Notes under the pieces: generated by a model
What the model was told of the DNA's origin: nothing
Seen by the model: the letters and a program-made list of their open reading frames with translations, nothing else
Database searches by the model: none
Translations under genes and position numbers: made by a program
In this document: one piece after another, positions 24,645 to 31,872 of the stretch
Numbering within the stretch: the stretch's first letter is position 1
Layout of the letters: every line of letters begins with the position of its first letter
From: Bog-473 sp049513455
Lineage (GTDB): Bacteria; Actinomycetota; Acidimicrobiia; Acidimicrobiales; RAAP-2
Assembly: GCA_049513455.1 (NCBI GenBank)
Contig: JBEKWB010000017.1
Span: 1 to 50,048 of the forward strand
Reading direction: 5' to 3'
Length of the DNA: 50,048 nucleotides

Positions 24645-25240
24645 GGCGCCGGGGCGCACTGTGCGCCGTGCTCGTGGGCGGACTCGCCCTGGCCGCCTGC
24701 GGGATCCCCACCCAAGAGCAGCCCAGCACCATTTCGCCCAGCCGCGTCCCCCTGGCTCTCGCCAGCCCTGGCGGCTCGGGCACCACCACCACCCAGCCCA
24801 ACACCAAATCTGAGGTGCAGGTGACGATCTACCTCCTCAACGCCGACAACACGCTGGCGCCAGTACATCGGTTCGTCCAGGTCCCGGCGCCGCTGAATTC
24901 GATCATCACCGCCCTGCTGGCCGGACCAACCCAGGCCGACGAGAACGACGGCGTCTATACGGCCATCCCGAGCGACGTCGCCGTGCTCCCCGCCACACCA
25001 CCCCAAGGGTCGGTGGTCACCGTCAACTTCAACGATGCGTTCGGTCAGATAACCGGCTCGGACGCCGAGCTGGCGGTGTACCAGGTCGTTGCCACCGTCG
25101 TGGCGGCGCAGGGCAAGCTGGGCACCGGCGTGCTCTTCGAGATCGACGGCGCACCGACGAGCGTCCCCGTATCGAGCGGGGCGCAGGTCTCGGGCCCGGT
25201 CTACCTCTCGCAGGTCATCCCGAGCGGCACGACGAATTAG
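24638..25240 (+). CDS. GerMN-domain lipoprotein (short LpqB-like)
   Basis: This is a 200-residue predicted lipoprotein. The signal peptide ends in the lipobox LAAC with Cys at about residue 23, followed by a Thr/Pro-rich linker. A single GerMN-type domain comes next (VTIYLLNADNTLAPVHRFV... ALLAGPTQADE... VTVNFNDAF). In mycobacteria LpqB, a larger GerMN lipoprotein with a C-terminal propeller, modulates MtrB. This protein stops after GerMN. The ATG overlaps the kinase end by seven bases, arguing for coupled translation and a related function. The stop codon overlaps that of rsfS on the opposite strand. Confidence 0.85.
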   Translation: MVRRRGALCAVLVGGLALAACGIPTQEQPSTISPSRVPLALASPGGSGTTTTQPNTKSEVQVTIYLLNADNTLAPVHRFVQVPAPLNSIITALLAGPTQADENDGVYTAIPSDVAVLPATPPQGSVVTVNFNDAFGQITGSDAELAVYQVVATVVAAQGKLGTGVLFEIDGAPTSVPVSSGAQVSGPVYLSQVIPSGTTN

Positions 25241-25626
25241 CCGACGTGCTTGACCGCGCTCCTCCACTCCACGCGCGGGGCACCGGACCAGAGATGCTCG
25301 AGGTCGTAGTACTCACGCGTCTCCTGGAGGAAGACGTGCACGATGAAGTCGCCGTAGTCCATCAGGACCCAGGTGGCGTCCGCCAACCCCTCCACGCGGA
25401 CGGGCGCGAGCTGGTGGGCTTCCTTGACCTGACGCTCGATCTCTTCGACCAACGTGCGGACGTGCCGGCTGTTCGGTGCACTGGTGATGACGAATGCGTC
25501 GACGACACCGAAGAGCTCCGTCATGGCCAGGACCACCGTGTCCTGACCGAGCTTGGCATCGGCCGCCTCGGCCGCCGTGGCCGCAGCCGCAGGGAGCTGA
25601 ACGTGGACTCCGAGCCCTGGGCTCAA
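25237..25626 (-). CDS. rsfS: Ribosomal silencing factor RsfS
   Basis: RsfS binds L14 and blocks subunit joining under nutrient limitation. The 129-residue product has the RsfS/DUF143 pattern: GQDTVVLAMTELFGVVDAFVI, SNRHV-like NSRHVRTLVEEI, then WVLMDYGDFIVHVF and REYYDLEHLW. The best start is TTG 25626, which overlaps the preceding TGA (TTGA). Internal starts would shorten only the variable N-terminus. nadD-rsfS linkage is common in bacteria; here a small membrane protein gene lies between them. The end overlaps the convergent lipoprotein gene by four bases. Confidence 0.93.
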   Translation of the reverse strand: MSPGLGVHVQLPAAAATAAEAADAKLGQDTVVLAMTELFGVVDAFVITSAPNSRHVRTLVEEIERQVKEAHQLAPVRVEGLADATWVLMDYGDFIVHVFLQETREYYDLEHLWSGAPRVEWRSAVKHVG

Positions 25627-25826
25627 TGGAGCACGTCCAGAACTCCCACGGTGAGGGCGAATGAACAGCCGAGGATGGCCACTCCGACGACCGACCAGCG
25701 AATCCGCTCCCGGCGCGCCCGCGCCTGCTCGGCCCTCCGTTCGGCCCGCAACTGCAAGCCGGCCGACGGGCGCACCGCGTGGGGTCGCGGGGACAGCTCC
25801 GTGGTCTCGGCCGGCAGGGCGCTCAT
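25623..25826 (-). CDS. Small single-pass membrane protein between nadD and rsfS
   Basis: This 67-residue protein has an N-terminal Pro-rich part, a highly basic segment (about 25-43, ERRAEQARARRERIR) and one hydrophobic helix (about 44-64), ending five residues later. It overlaps nadD by ATGA at its start and rsfS by TTGA at its end, so it is part of that operon. I do not recognise a family. In Streptomyces and relatives a LytR-CpsA-Psr protein, which also begins with a basic cytoplasmic tail and one helix, often lies at this position. This gene could be the N-terminal remnant of such a protein, which is inference. The frame extends to 25862, but ATG 25826 fits the overlap. Confidence 0.7.
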   Translation of the reverse strand: MSALPAETTELSPRPHAVRPSAGLQLRAERRAEQARARRERIRWSVVGVAILGCSFALTVGVLDVLH

Positions 25827-26593
25827 CTGTGGACAGCGTACAGATCGCGGCGGCGAATGCAATGCATCACCGCGGCGGGCACCAATTCGTCGACCGGACC
25901 ACCGCGTTCGAGCACGTCCCGGACCGACGAGCTGGACACGTCGACCAGCGGACCGTCGACCCGCTCGAGCCGCCAGCCGGGTGGAGCCGTGGGGGGACGG
26001 CCCGTCCCGGCGGTGGTGGGCGGACGCGAGACGACGGCCAGGGTGACCATCTCCCGCAGGTCGTCAGCCCGTTCCCATGTGCCCAGGTCAGCCAGCAGAT
26101 CAGCCCCGATAACCAGATAGATCTGCGGGGCTGGCCGCCCTGACGCGACGGCCTCCGCCCGCAGTGCCTCGACCGTCGTCACCGTGTAGCTGGGTCCGCC
26201 CCGATCGATCTCCATGCGGCTGGCCTCGACCCCGGGGATCCCCTCCGCCAGGGCCTGGGCCATGGCGAACCGGTCCTCCGCGGGCGTCACTGCCCGGCTC
26301 GACGACTTCTGCCAGGGGTCGTTGGCCACGACCAGCAGGAGACGGTCGAGAGACAGGGCCGCCGAGACGGCGCGCAGTGCGGCCACGTGACCGAGGTGCG
26401 GCGGGTCGAACGTGCCCCCGAACAGACCGATCCGCTCGGGCGGCGGCCCGTCCCGCTCGCCCGGCTCGCCCGGCCCGTCCGGATCGGCCGGCCTAGGCGT
26501 GGGCAAGTTGGGTGATCGAGGACGCAGCCGCGCCCCGTTCCCCCCGGGGCACCGATCGTGTCCATCCCCCTCTTGCAGCGGGGGATGCCACAC
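25823..26593 (-). CDS. nadD: Nicotinate-nucleotide adenylyltransferase
   Basis: NadD joins nicotinate mononucleotide with ATP in NAD synthesis. The core starts at IGLFGGTFDPPHLGH (nucleotide site), with LVVANDPWQK, YLVIGADLLADL and VSSSSVRD near the end. The start is unclear. GTG 26593 gives 256 residues with a low-complexity N-terminus of about 50 residues. TTG 26506 gives 227. Neither has a convincing ribosome-binding site. The end overlaps the next gene by ATGA. The gene diverges from the DAHP synthase gene across about 65 bases. Confidence 0.93.
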   Translation of the reverse strand: MWHPPLQEGDGHDRCPGGNGARLRPRSPNLPTPRPADPDGPGEPGERDGPPPERIGLFGGTFDPPHLGHVAALRAVSAALSLDRLLLVVANDPWQKSSSRAVTPAEDRFAMAQALAEGIPGVEASRMEIDRGGPSYTVTTVEALRAEAVASGRPAPQIYLVIGADLLADLGTWERADDLREMVTLAVVSRPPTTAGTGRPPTAPPGWRLERVDGPLVDVSSSSVRDVLERGGPVDELVPAAVMHCIRRRDLYAVHR

Positions 26594-26647
26594 TGCCGGC
26601 GGGCGGCGTGCATCCGGAGGTCGCCATAGACGGCAATGCTAGGGCAC

Positions 26648-26653
26648 TAACCT
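26648..26653 (+). promoter_or_regulatory. TAACCT -10 element placed for leaderless transcription of the DAHP synthase gene
   Basis: TAACCT fits the TAnnnT -10 pattern and ends exactly six bases before ATG 26660, so transcription would begin at or beside the start codon. No Shine-Dalgarno lies in the usual window. The same TAACCTGGT plus three bases plus ATGGC arrangement precedes the purine phosphorylase gene at 40535-40547. Confidence 0.55.
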
Positions 26654-26659
26654 GGTGTC

Positions 26660-28018
26660 ATGGCGAGCCCCCCGAGTACCTCACCATGGAGCGCGGCGTC
26701 GTGGCGGAAGTTCGCGGCGGCGCAGCAGCCCGAGTGGCCCGACGCCGAGGCGCTCAAGAAGGCCGAGGTGCAGCTGTCCGCCCTCCCCCCGCTGGTGTTC
26801 GCCGGTGAGGCCCGGCGCTTGACTTCCCAGTTGGCCGAGGTGGCAAACGGCCGGGCCTTCCTGCTGCAGGCCGGCGACTGCGCCGAGTCCTTCGCTGACT
26901 TCTCCGCGGACTCCATCCGTGACAAGTTGAAAATCATTCTGCAGATGGCGGTGGCGCTGACGTACGCCGCCGGAGTGCCGGTGGTCAAGGTCGGTCGCAT
27001 TGCCGGTCAGTTCGCCAAGCCGCGTTCGGCTCCGACCGAGCGCATCGGAGACGTCGATCTCCCCTCGTTCCGCGGCCACATGGTGAACGACGAGGCCTTC
27101 GACGAAGAGGCCAGGCGCCCGGACCCGGCCCGACTGGTGGCGGCATACCAGCAGTCGGCTTCCACGCTCAACCTGTTGCGCGCCTTCACCAAGGGCGGCT
27201 TCGCCGACCTGTCCCAGGTCCACCTCTGGAACCAGCAGTTCGTCGCCTCCTCGACCGAAGGATTGCGCTACGAGAGCATCGCGGCGGAGATCGACCGGGC
27301 GCTGCGCTTCATGGCCGCGTGCGGAATCGACCTCGGTGCCGAGGTGGGACTCCACCAGGTCGACTTCTGGACCAGCCACGAGGCGTTGATCCTCCCCTAC
27401 GAGGAGTGCCTGACCCGGATGGACTCGCTGAGCGGCGACTGGTTCGACTGCTCGGCCCACCTCCTCTGGGTCGGTGACCGCACCCGTCAGCTGGACGGTG
27501 CACACGTCGAATTCCTCTCCGGGGTAGGCAACCCGCTGGGCGTCAAAATCGGCCCGACGACCTCACCCGACGAGGCGGTGGAGCTGTGCGAGCGCCTCAA
27601 CCCGGCGCGCACGCCCGGACGCCTCACCCTCATCACGAGGTTCGGGGCCGACAAGATCGACGAGCACCTGCCGCCGCTCATCCGCGCCGTCGACGGATCC
27701 GGGCACCCCGTGGTGTGGGCCTGCGACCCGATGCACGGCAACACCTTCACCAGCGCCGGTGGCCGCAAGACCCGTCGCTTCAACGACATCCTCTCGGAGC
27801 TACGCACGTTCTTCCAGCTCCACCGCGACGCCGGCACCTGGCCGGGTGGAGTTCACGTCGAGCTCACCGGCGACGACGTCACGGAATGCCTGGGTGGGGC
27901 GGAGGAGATTTTCGAGGGTGACCTCGGGGCGCGGTACACGACGACCTGCGACCCCCGACTCAACGCACGCCAATCTCTCGACCTCGCCTTCCGGGTGGCA
28001 GAGTTCCTTCGCGTGTGA
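26660..28018 (+). CDS. aroG: 3-deoxy-7-phosphoheptulonate synthase, class II
   Basis: DAHP synthase condenses PEP and erythrose 4-phosphate, the first step of the shikimate pathway. The 452-residue product is the class II (plant/mycobacterial) type: AFLLQAGDCAESF, MVKVGRIAGQFAKPR-like VVKVGRIAGQFAKPR, GLHQVDFWTSHEALIL, VGNPLGVKIGPT and WACDPMHGNT. It covers the full family length. No extra chorismate mutase domain is present. Its stop overlaps the next gene's GTG (GTGTGA). The class II assignment is firm; fine regulation by aromatic amino acids cannot be read from sequence. Confidence 0.96.
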   Translation: MASPPSTSPWSAASWRKFAAAQQPEWPDAEALKKAEVQLSALPPLVFAGEARRLTSQLAEVANGRAFLLQAGDCAESFADFSADSIRDKLKIILQMAVALTYAAGVPVVKVGRIAGQFAKPRSAPTERIGDVDLPSFRGHMVNDEAFDEEARRPDPARLVAAYQQSASTLNLLRAFTKGGFADLSQVHLWNQQFVASSTEGLRYESIAAEIDRALRFMAACGIDLGAEVGLHQVDFWTSHEALILPYEECLTRMDSLSGDWFDCSAHLLWVGDRTRQLDGAHVEFLSGVGNPLGVKIGPTTSPDEAVELCERLNPARTPGRLTLITRFGADKIDEHLPPLIRAVDGSGHPVVWACDPMHGNTFTSAGGRKTRRFNDILSELRTFFQLHRDAGTWPGGVHVELTGDDVTECLGGAEEIFEGDLGARYTTTCDPRLNARQSLDLAFRVAEFLRV

Positions 28019-29514
28019 GGGTTCTGCACACGCTCCAGCGTGCCGCCCTGATCGTCGTCGCCACCTGCTTCGTGGCCACCCCAGCCGCACTGGCGGGAGT
28101 CGCCGGAGCGACCACGCCGACCGCGACCGCGACCACGCCGACGCCGTCCACGACCACGCCGACCTCCTCACCTCCGGCGACCGCGGACGCGACTGCGACA
28201 CCGGCCGCAACCTCGTCATCGGTGCCCGGCTACTGGCTGGCCTCCGCCACCGGAGGGGTCTATACCTTCGGCGGTGCTCCCTTCTTCGGCTCCGCCGGCG
28301 CTCTCCCCCTGGTCAAACCCATAGTCGGCATGGCGGCCACCTCTGATCGGCTGGGGTACTGGCTGGTGGCCTCCGACGGCGGCATCTTCAGCTTCGGGGA
28401 CGCCAACTTCTACGGCTCAACCGGGGGGATGACCCTCAACAAGCCCATTGTCGGCATGGCGCCAACGCCCGACGGCAAGGGCTACTGGCTGGTGGCCTCC
28501 GACGGCGGCATCTTCACCTTCGGGGACGCCAACTTCTACGGCTCCACCGGGGGGATAGTCCTCAACAAGCCGATCATCGGGATGATGGCCGGACCGAGCG
28601 GCGCCGGCTATGTCCTGGTGGCCTCCGACGGGGGTACGTTCACATTCGGGACGGCTCCCTTCTACGGTTCGCTGGGCGGGATCCCTCTCAAGAACCCGAT
28701 CACCGCCGCCGCCACGACCCCGGGCGACAACGGCTACTGGTTCAGCGACTCCACGGGCGAGGTCTCGGCCTTCGGCTCCGCCGCCTACTACGGCTCCGCC
28801 CCCCCAGGGCGCGGCGCGCCCATAGTGGGCATGGCCGAGGCCACCGGGACAGGCACCTTCGTCGGGGCGAACTTCGTTTCGGGCTCGTACGGCTACGACG
28901 TCTCCAAATTCAACATGAACTCGCCGGCGTGCACCAGCGGGCTACCTACCGGAGTGCACGACATCGGCGTCGTAGAGGTCGACGGCGAGTCATCCGGCGC
29001 GGCGAATCCATGCATGGCGGTTGAGGCGGCCTGGGCCGGCGCCGCGCTCAACCTCTACACGTTCCTCACCAACAGCGGGCTGTGTTCGAGTACGTCCACC
29101 TGCTTCACCGTCGGGTACAACGCCGGGATCCAAGCGTTCGAGGATGCGCAGGCGGCCGGTGTGAACACCTCGGTCGGCTGGTGGCTCGACGTCGAGGGAG
29201 CGGGCCAGAACTGGACGTCGTCGACCGCCGACAACGCGCAGACCGTCCTGGGCGCCATCGATGCGCTGCACAATAGCGAGGGCGTGGCCGACGTCGGGAT
29301 CTATGCCAGCCCGGGGGCCTGGAACGGCATCGTCGGCGACTACCAGCCGTCCGTCCCCTACTGGATGGCCGACTGGCTCACCCCGCCGAGCGGTCCCTCG
29401 ACCTGCGCCGCCGTCTCCGGCTGGGAGGCCAAGGAGCAACTGCCGACGGGGCCTGTCGAGTTCGTCCAGTACAGCGACGACATCAACGGGGCCGACGGCG
29501 ACTACGCCTGTTAA
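28015..29514 (+). CDS. Secreted repeat protein with C-terminal glycoside-hydrolase-like domain
   Basis: This 499-residue exported protein has a signal peptide (about 1-28, ending ALAG), then a Thr/Pro-rich linker to about residue 68. Roughly five copies of a 40-42-residue repeat follow (GYWLVASDGGIF-FGDANFYGS type), resembling propeller-like repeats of surface proteins in Acidimicrobiia. The C-terminal 210 residues begin YGYDVSKFN and contain GWWLDVEG, whose DxE resembles GH25/DUF1906 glycosidase-like folds. Paired cysteines suggest an exported fold. The GTG start overlaps the aroG stop, an odd partner for a shikimate enzyme. Cell-wall hydrolysis or binding is plausible but unproven. Confidence 0.75.
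   Translation: MRVLHTLQRAALIVVATCFVATPAALAGVAGATTPTATATTPTPSTTTPTSSPPATADATATPAATSSSVPGYWLASATGGVYTFGGAPFFGSAGALPLVKPIVGMAATSDRLGYWLVASDGGIFSFGDANFYGSTGGMTLNKPIVGMAPTPDGKGYWLVASDGGIFTFGDANFYGSTGGIVLNKPIIGMMAGPSGAGYVLVASDGGTFTFGTAPFYGSLGGIPLKNPITAAATTPGDNGYWFSDSTGEVSAFGSAAYYGSAPPGRGAPIVGMAEATGTGTFVGANFVSGSYGYDVSKFNMNSPACTSGLPTGVHDIGVVEVDGESSGAANPCMAVEAAWAGAALNLYTFLTNSGLCSSTSTCFTVGYNAGIQAFEDAQAAGVNTSVGWWLDVEGAGQNWTSSTADNAQTVLGAIDALHNSEGVADVGIYASPGAWNGIVGDYQPSVPYWMADWLTPPSGPSTCAAVSGWEAKEQLPTGPVEFVQYSDDINGADGDYAC
28354..28605. repeat. 126-bp coding repeat, two close copies
   Basis: Bases 28354-28479 and 28480-28605 align with a 126-base period and few differences, encoding the 42-residue GYWLVASDGG unit of the secreted protein. 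More diverged units flank them on both sides. High DNA identity suggests recent duplication or conversion. Confidence 0.8.
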
Positions 29515-29541
29515 GCGCCGTGAGGCCGACCGCCGCCGGGG

Positions 29542-29565
29542 CAGGCCGTCAGGCCGTCAGGCCGT
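29542..29565. repeat. 8-bp tandem repeat at a gene end, three perfect copies
   Basis: CAGGCCGT occurs three times (29542-29549, 29550-29557, 29558-29565), spanning the stop codon of the histidine phosphatase gene in the convergent gap 29515-29556. Confidence 0.8.
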
Positions 29566-30402
29566 CGGCACACCACAGGCATCGTTGAAGCGGACGAGCA
29601 CCCAGCGCGACTCGGTCGGGATCCACTCCCATTCGGTCAAGGACGCATGCACAATGCGGGTCCAGCCCCGGCGGGACAGTGCCGATGGGATCTCCAAAAA
29701 AGAGATCATTGTCGATTCGATGACCCCGGCGTGGACCGCGGCCACCACCAACTCGCCCGGGTGCCGGGCCGCCAGTGCCCCCACGGCGGCCGAGGCGCGG
29801 GCGACGAAGCCGGACCAGCTCTCACCCCCCGGCGCGATCACGGTGTCGGGGTCGGTGTCCCACTCGGGCACCCCGAAGCGCTCGACCACCTCCTGCCAGC
29901 TGAGTCCGTCGGACTCGCCCGGGTACAGCTCGCACAGTGCGCACTCCTGCGCGACCTCGAGCGCTCCTTCCCCCACCACGGCCCGGAGGAGCGCGGCCGT
30001 CTCGACCGCCCGGGGCAGGACCGAGGCGTAGAGCGCGGTCGCCCCCCCCAGCTCGCCGGTCACCTCGAGACGCGCCGCGAGCGCCGAGATCTGGCGGCGG
30101 CCCAACTCGGTGAGGCCCGTGCAGCCGCGGACGCCGCCGACGATGCCGTTGACGTTGCAGATGGCCTCTCCGTGGCGGACGAGCACGATCCGGGTGGCGC
30201 CGGCCGTCGGGGCGACCACGCGCCGGACCCCGGCCGGCACGCCGAACGACTCGCCCAGCGCCACCGCGTCACCCTCGCCCGCGTCACCCTCTCCCCCGGC
30301 GCCCGCCAAAGACCCGTGGTCCCTGGCCGCGGGAGCGGGACCGGCGGCCGGCGGGCCGCCCGAGGGCACGTCGGCCAGCCGGCCGACCGGTGGCCCCGTC
30401 AT
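29557..30402 (-). CDS. Histidine phosphatase family protein
   Basis: This is a phosphoglycerate-mutase-like phosphatase. ATG 30402 gives 281 residues. The first 60 are Gly/Ala/Pro-rich, then the catalytic motif VLVRHGEAICN appears with the phospho-acceptor histidine. Next come GLTELGRRQISALA, ASVLPRAVETAALL and the second catalytic histidine in VVAAVHAGVIES. ATG overlaps the stop of the VWA gene (ATGA), so the AAA-VWA-phosphatase genes form one operon. The substrate is unknown. Family members act on phosphosugars, phosphoproteins and other phosphoesters. Confidence 0.85.
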   Translation of the reverse strand: MTGPPVGRLADVPSGGPPAAGPAPAARDHGSLAGAGGEGDAGEGDAVALGESFGVPAGVRRVVAPTAGATRIVLVRHGEAICNVNGIVGGVRGCTGLTELGRRQISALAARLEVTGELGGATALYASVLPRAVETAALLRAVVGEGALEVAQECALCELYPGESDGLSWQEVVERFGVPEWDTDPDTVIAPGGESWSGFVARASAAVGALAARHPGELVVAAVHAGVIESTMISFLEIPSALSRRGWTRIVHASLTEWEWIPTESRWVLVRFNDACGVPTA

Positions 30403-31856
30403 GCCAGGTTGCCGACGAAGTGCTCCAGCTGGCGCAGCGTCCGGCATTCGACCACCTCGTCGCAGTGCGCGGCGTACTCCCCCACAATGGAGTCGCCCGA
30501 TCCCCAGTAGTCGCGCGGCTCGGGGTTGAGCCAGTACACGTGGCGGGCCTTGCGCTGGATGTCCTCGATCACCCACGACTGCGAGGCGTGGTAGTTGTTG
30601 CGGGCATCCCCGAGCAACAGGACGCTGGAGCGCGAGGTGACCTGGTCGCCCCACCGTCGATGGAACTCGGTCAGGGCATGCCCGTAGTCGGAGTGGCCAT
30701 CGACCCAGATGACGTCGGCCTCCGAGTTGATGCGGGCCACCGCCTCCGCGGGGTCCACCACGCCCTCGAAGAATCGGGTCACCTCGTCGATCCCGTCGAT
30801 GAAGACGAAGCTGCGCACCTTCGAGAACTGCGAGCTGATGGCGTAGACCAGGTGCAGCGTGAAGCGGGCGAACGAGGCCACCGAGCCGGAGATGTCGGCG
30901 ATCACGAAGATCTCGGGCTTGGCCGGGCGCGGGTGGCGGAAACGCGGCTCGATCGGGACCCCGCCCGTCGAGAGCGATCGGCGCATGGTGGCCCTGAAAT
31001 CGAGGGGGCCCTTCCGGCCGTGACGGCGCTTGCGGGCCAGGCGCACGGCCAGCTTGCGCGAGAGGGGCTGCAGGACACGGTGCAGGACGGCCAGCTCGTC
31101 CCTGCTGGCGTGCATCACATCGATGTCCTCGGGCAACGGCTTGCGCACCGAGCGGGCCAGTGCCTCGGCACCCCTGTCCTCGACCAGCCGGCGGCGGATC
31201 TCGGACTCCACGGCCCGGCGGAACTTCTCGATACGGGCCTTGTACTCGTCACCGGCCAACCGCTCCTCCAAGTCGGTCAGCTCCCCCACCGCCTCCGCCC
31301 GGGCCTGCCCCATCAGTTTCTCCAGCACGCCATCGAGGTCCAGGTTCCGGAGCGTCCGGTAGAGGTAGTACGTGCCCCCGACCGGTCGTCCCGGCTCCAT
31401 GCCGGCGTAGCGGTCGACCGCCCCCCGGGCCACCGCGTTCATGAGGGCGTTGTCGGCCGACATCAGGGACTTGAAGAGCATCTCGGCCAGCTCCTCGGGC
31501 GTCATCCCCTCCCCGCCGCCCGCGCCGTGCGGCGACCGACCCCGGCCGCGCGTGCCACCCTCGCCGGCGCCGGCGCCATCTGCGTCCTCGCCGATCTCGT
31601 TCCCGTCGGCGTCGAGCTCCCCGGCCCTACCGTGGCCGCCGCTGCGCACGGCGAAGAAGACCTCGAACGCCGTCTCGAAGGCACGCCAGTGCGAGGAGGA
31701 CTTGACCAGGGTGGCGGCCAGCGCGTACTTGAGCGCCTCGCGGTCCTCCAGCGGGATGTGGTGGACGGCCTCCGCCGCATCGAGGTGCTCGGTCAAAGAG
31801 ACCGGGAGACCGGCCCGCCGGAGCTCGGTGACGAATCCCGACAAAAGGTCCAGCAT
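30399..31856 (-). CDS. VWA domain protein, CoxE-like
   Basis: This 485-residue protein of the CoxE/VWA family typically works with a MoxR AAA ATPase in assembling or activating partner complexes. The N-terminal half is helical, with a Gly/Glu-rich acidic insert at about 72-118. The VWA domain at the C-terminal end carries the MIDAS motif DISGS at 321-325 and later aspartates in FIDGIDE and LLLGDARNNY. It starts at ATG 31856, 16 bases after the AAA gene's stop, and overlaps the phosphatase. In CO-dehydrogenase loci the pair matures a metallocofactor; no such enzyme is near, so the client here is unknown. Confidence 0.87.
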   Translation of the reverse strand: MLDLLSGFVTELRRAGLPVSLTEHLDAAEAVHHIPLEDREALKYALAATLVKSSSHWRAFETAFEVFFAVRSGGHGRAGELDADGNEIGEDADGAGAGEGGTRGRGRSPHGAGGGEGMTPEELAEMLFKSLMSADNALMNAVARGAVDRYAGMEPGRPVGGTYYLYRTLRNLDLDGVLEKLMGQARAEAVGELTDLEERLAGDEYKARIEKFRRAVESEIRRRLVEDRGAEALARSVRKPLPEDIDVMHASRDELAVLHRVLQPLSRKLAVRLARKRRHGRKGPLDFRATMRRSLSTGGVPIEPRFRHPRPAKPEIFVIADISGSVASFARFTLHLVYAISSQFSKVRSFVFIDGIDEVTRFFEGVVDPAEAVARINSEADVIWVDGHSDYGHALTEFHRRWGDQVTSRSSVLLLGDARNNYHASQSWVIEDIQRKARHVYWLNPEPRDYWGSGDSIVGEYAAHCDEVVECRTLRQLEHFVGNLA

Positions 31857-31872
31857 CAGTTCGCGTCCAGCA

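Noticed and set aside
28354..28605. CRISPR-like repetition
   Set aside because: The 126-bp period is in frame and encodes a protein repeat, with no short repeats separated by unique spacers.
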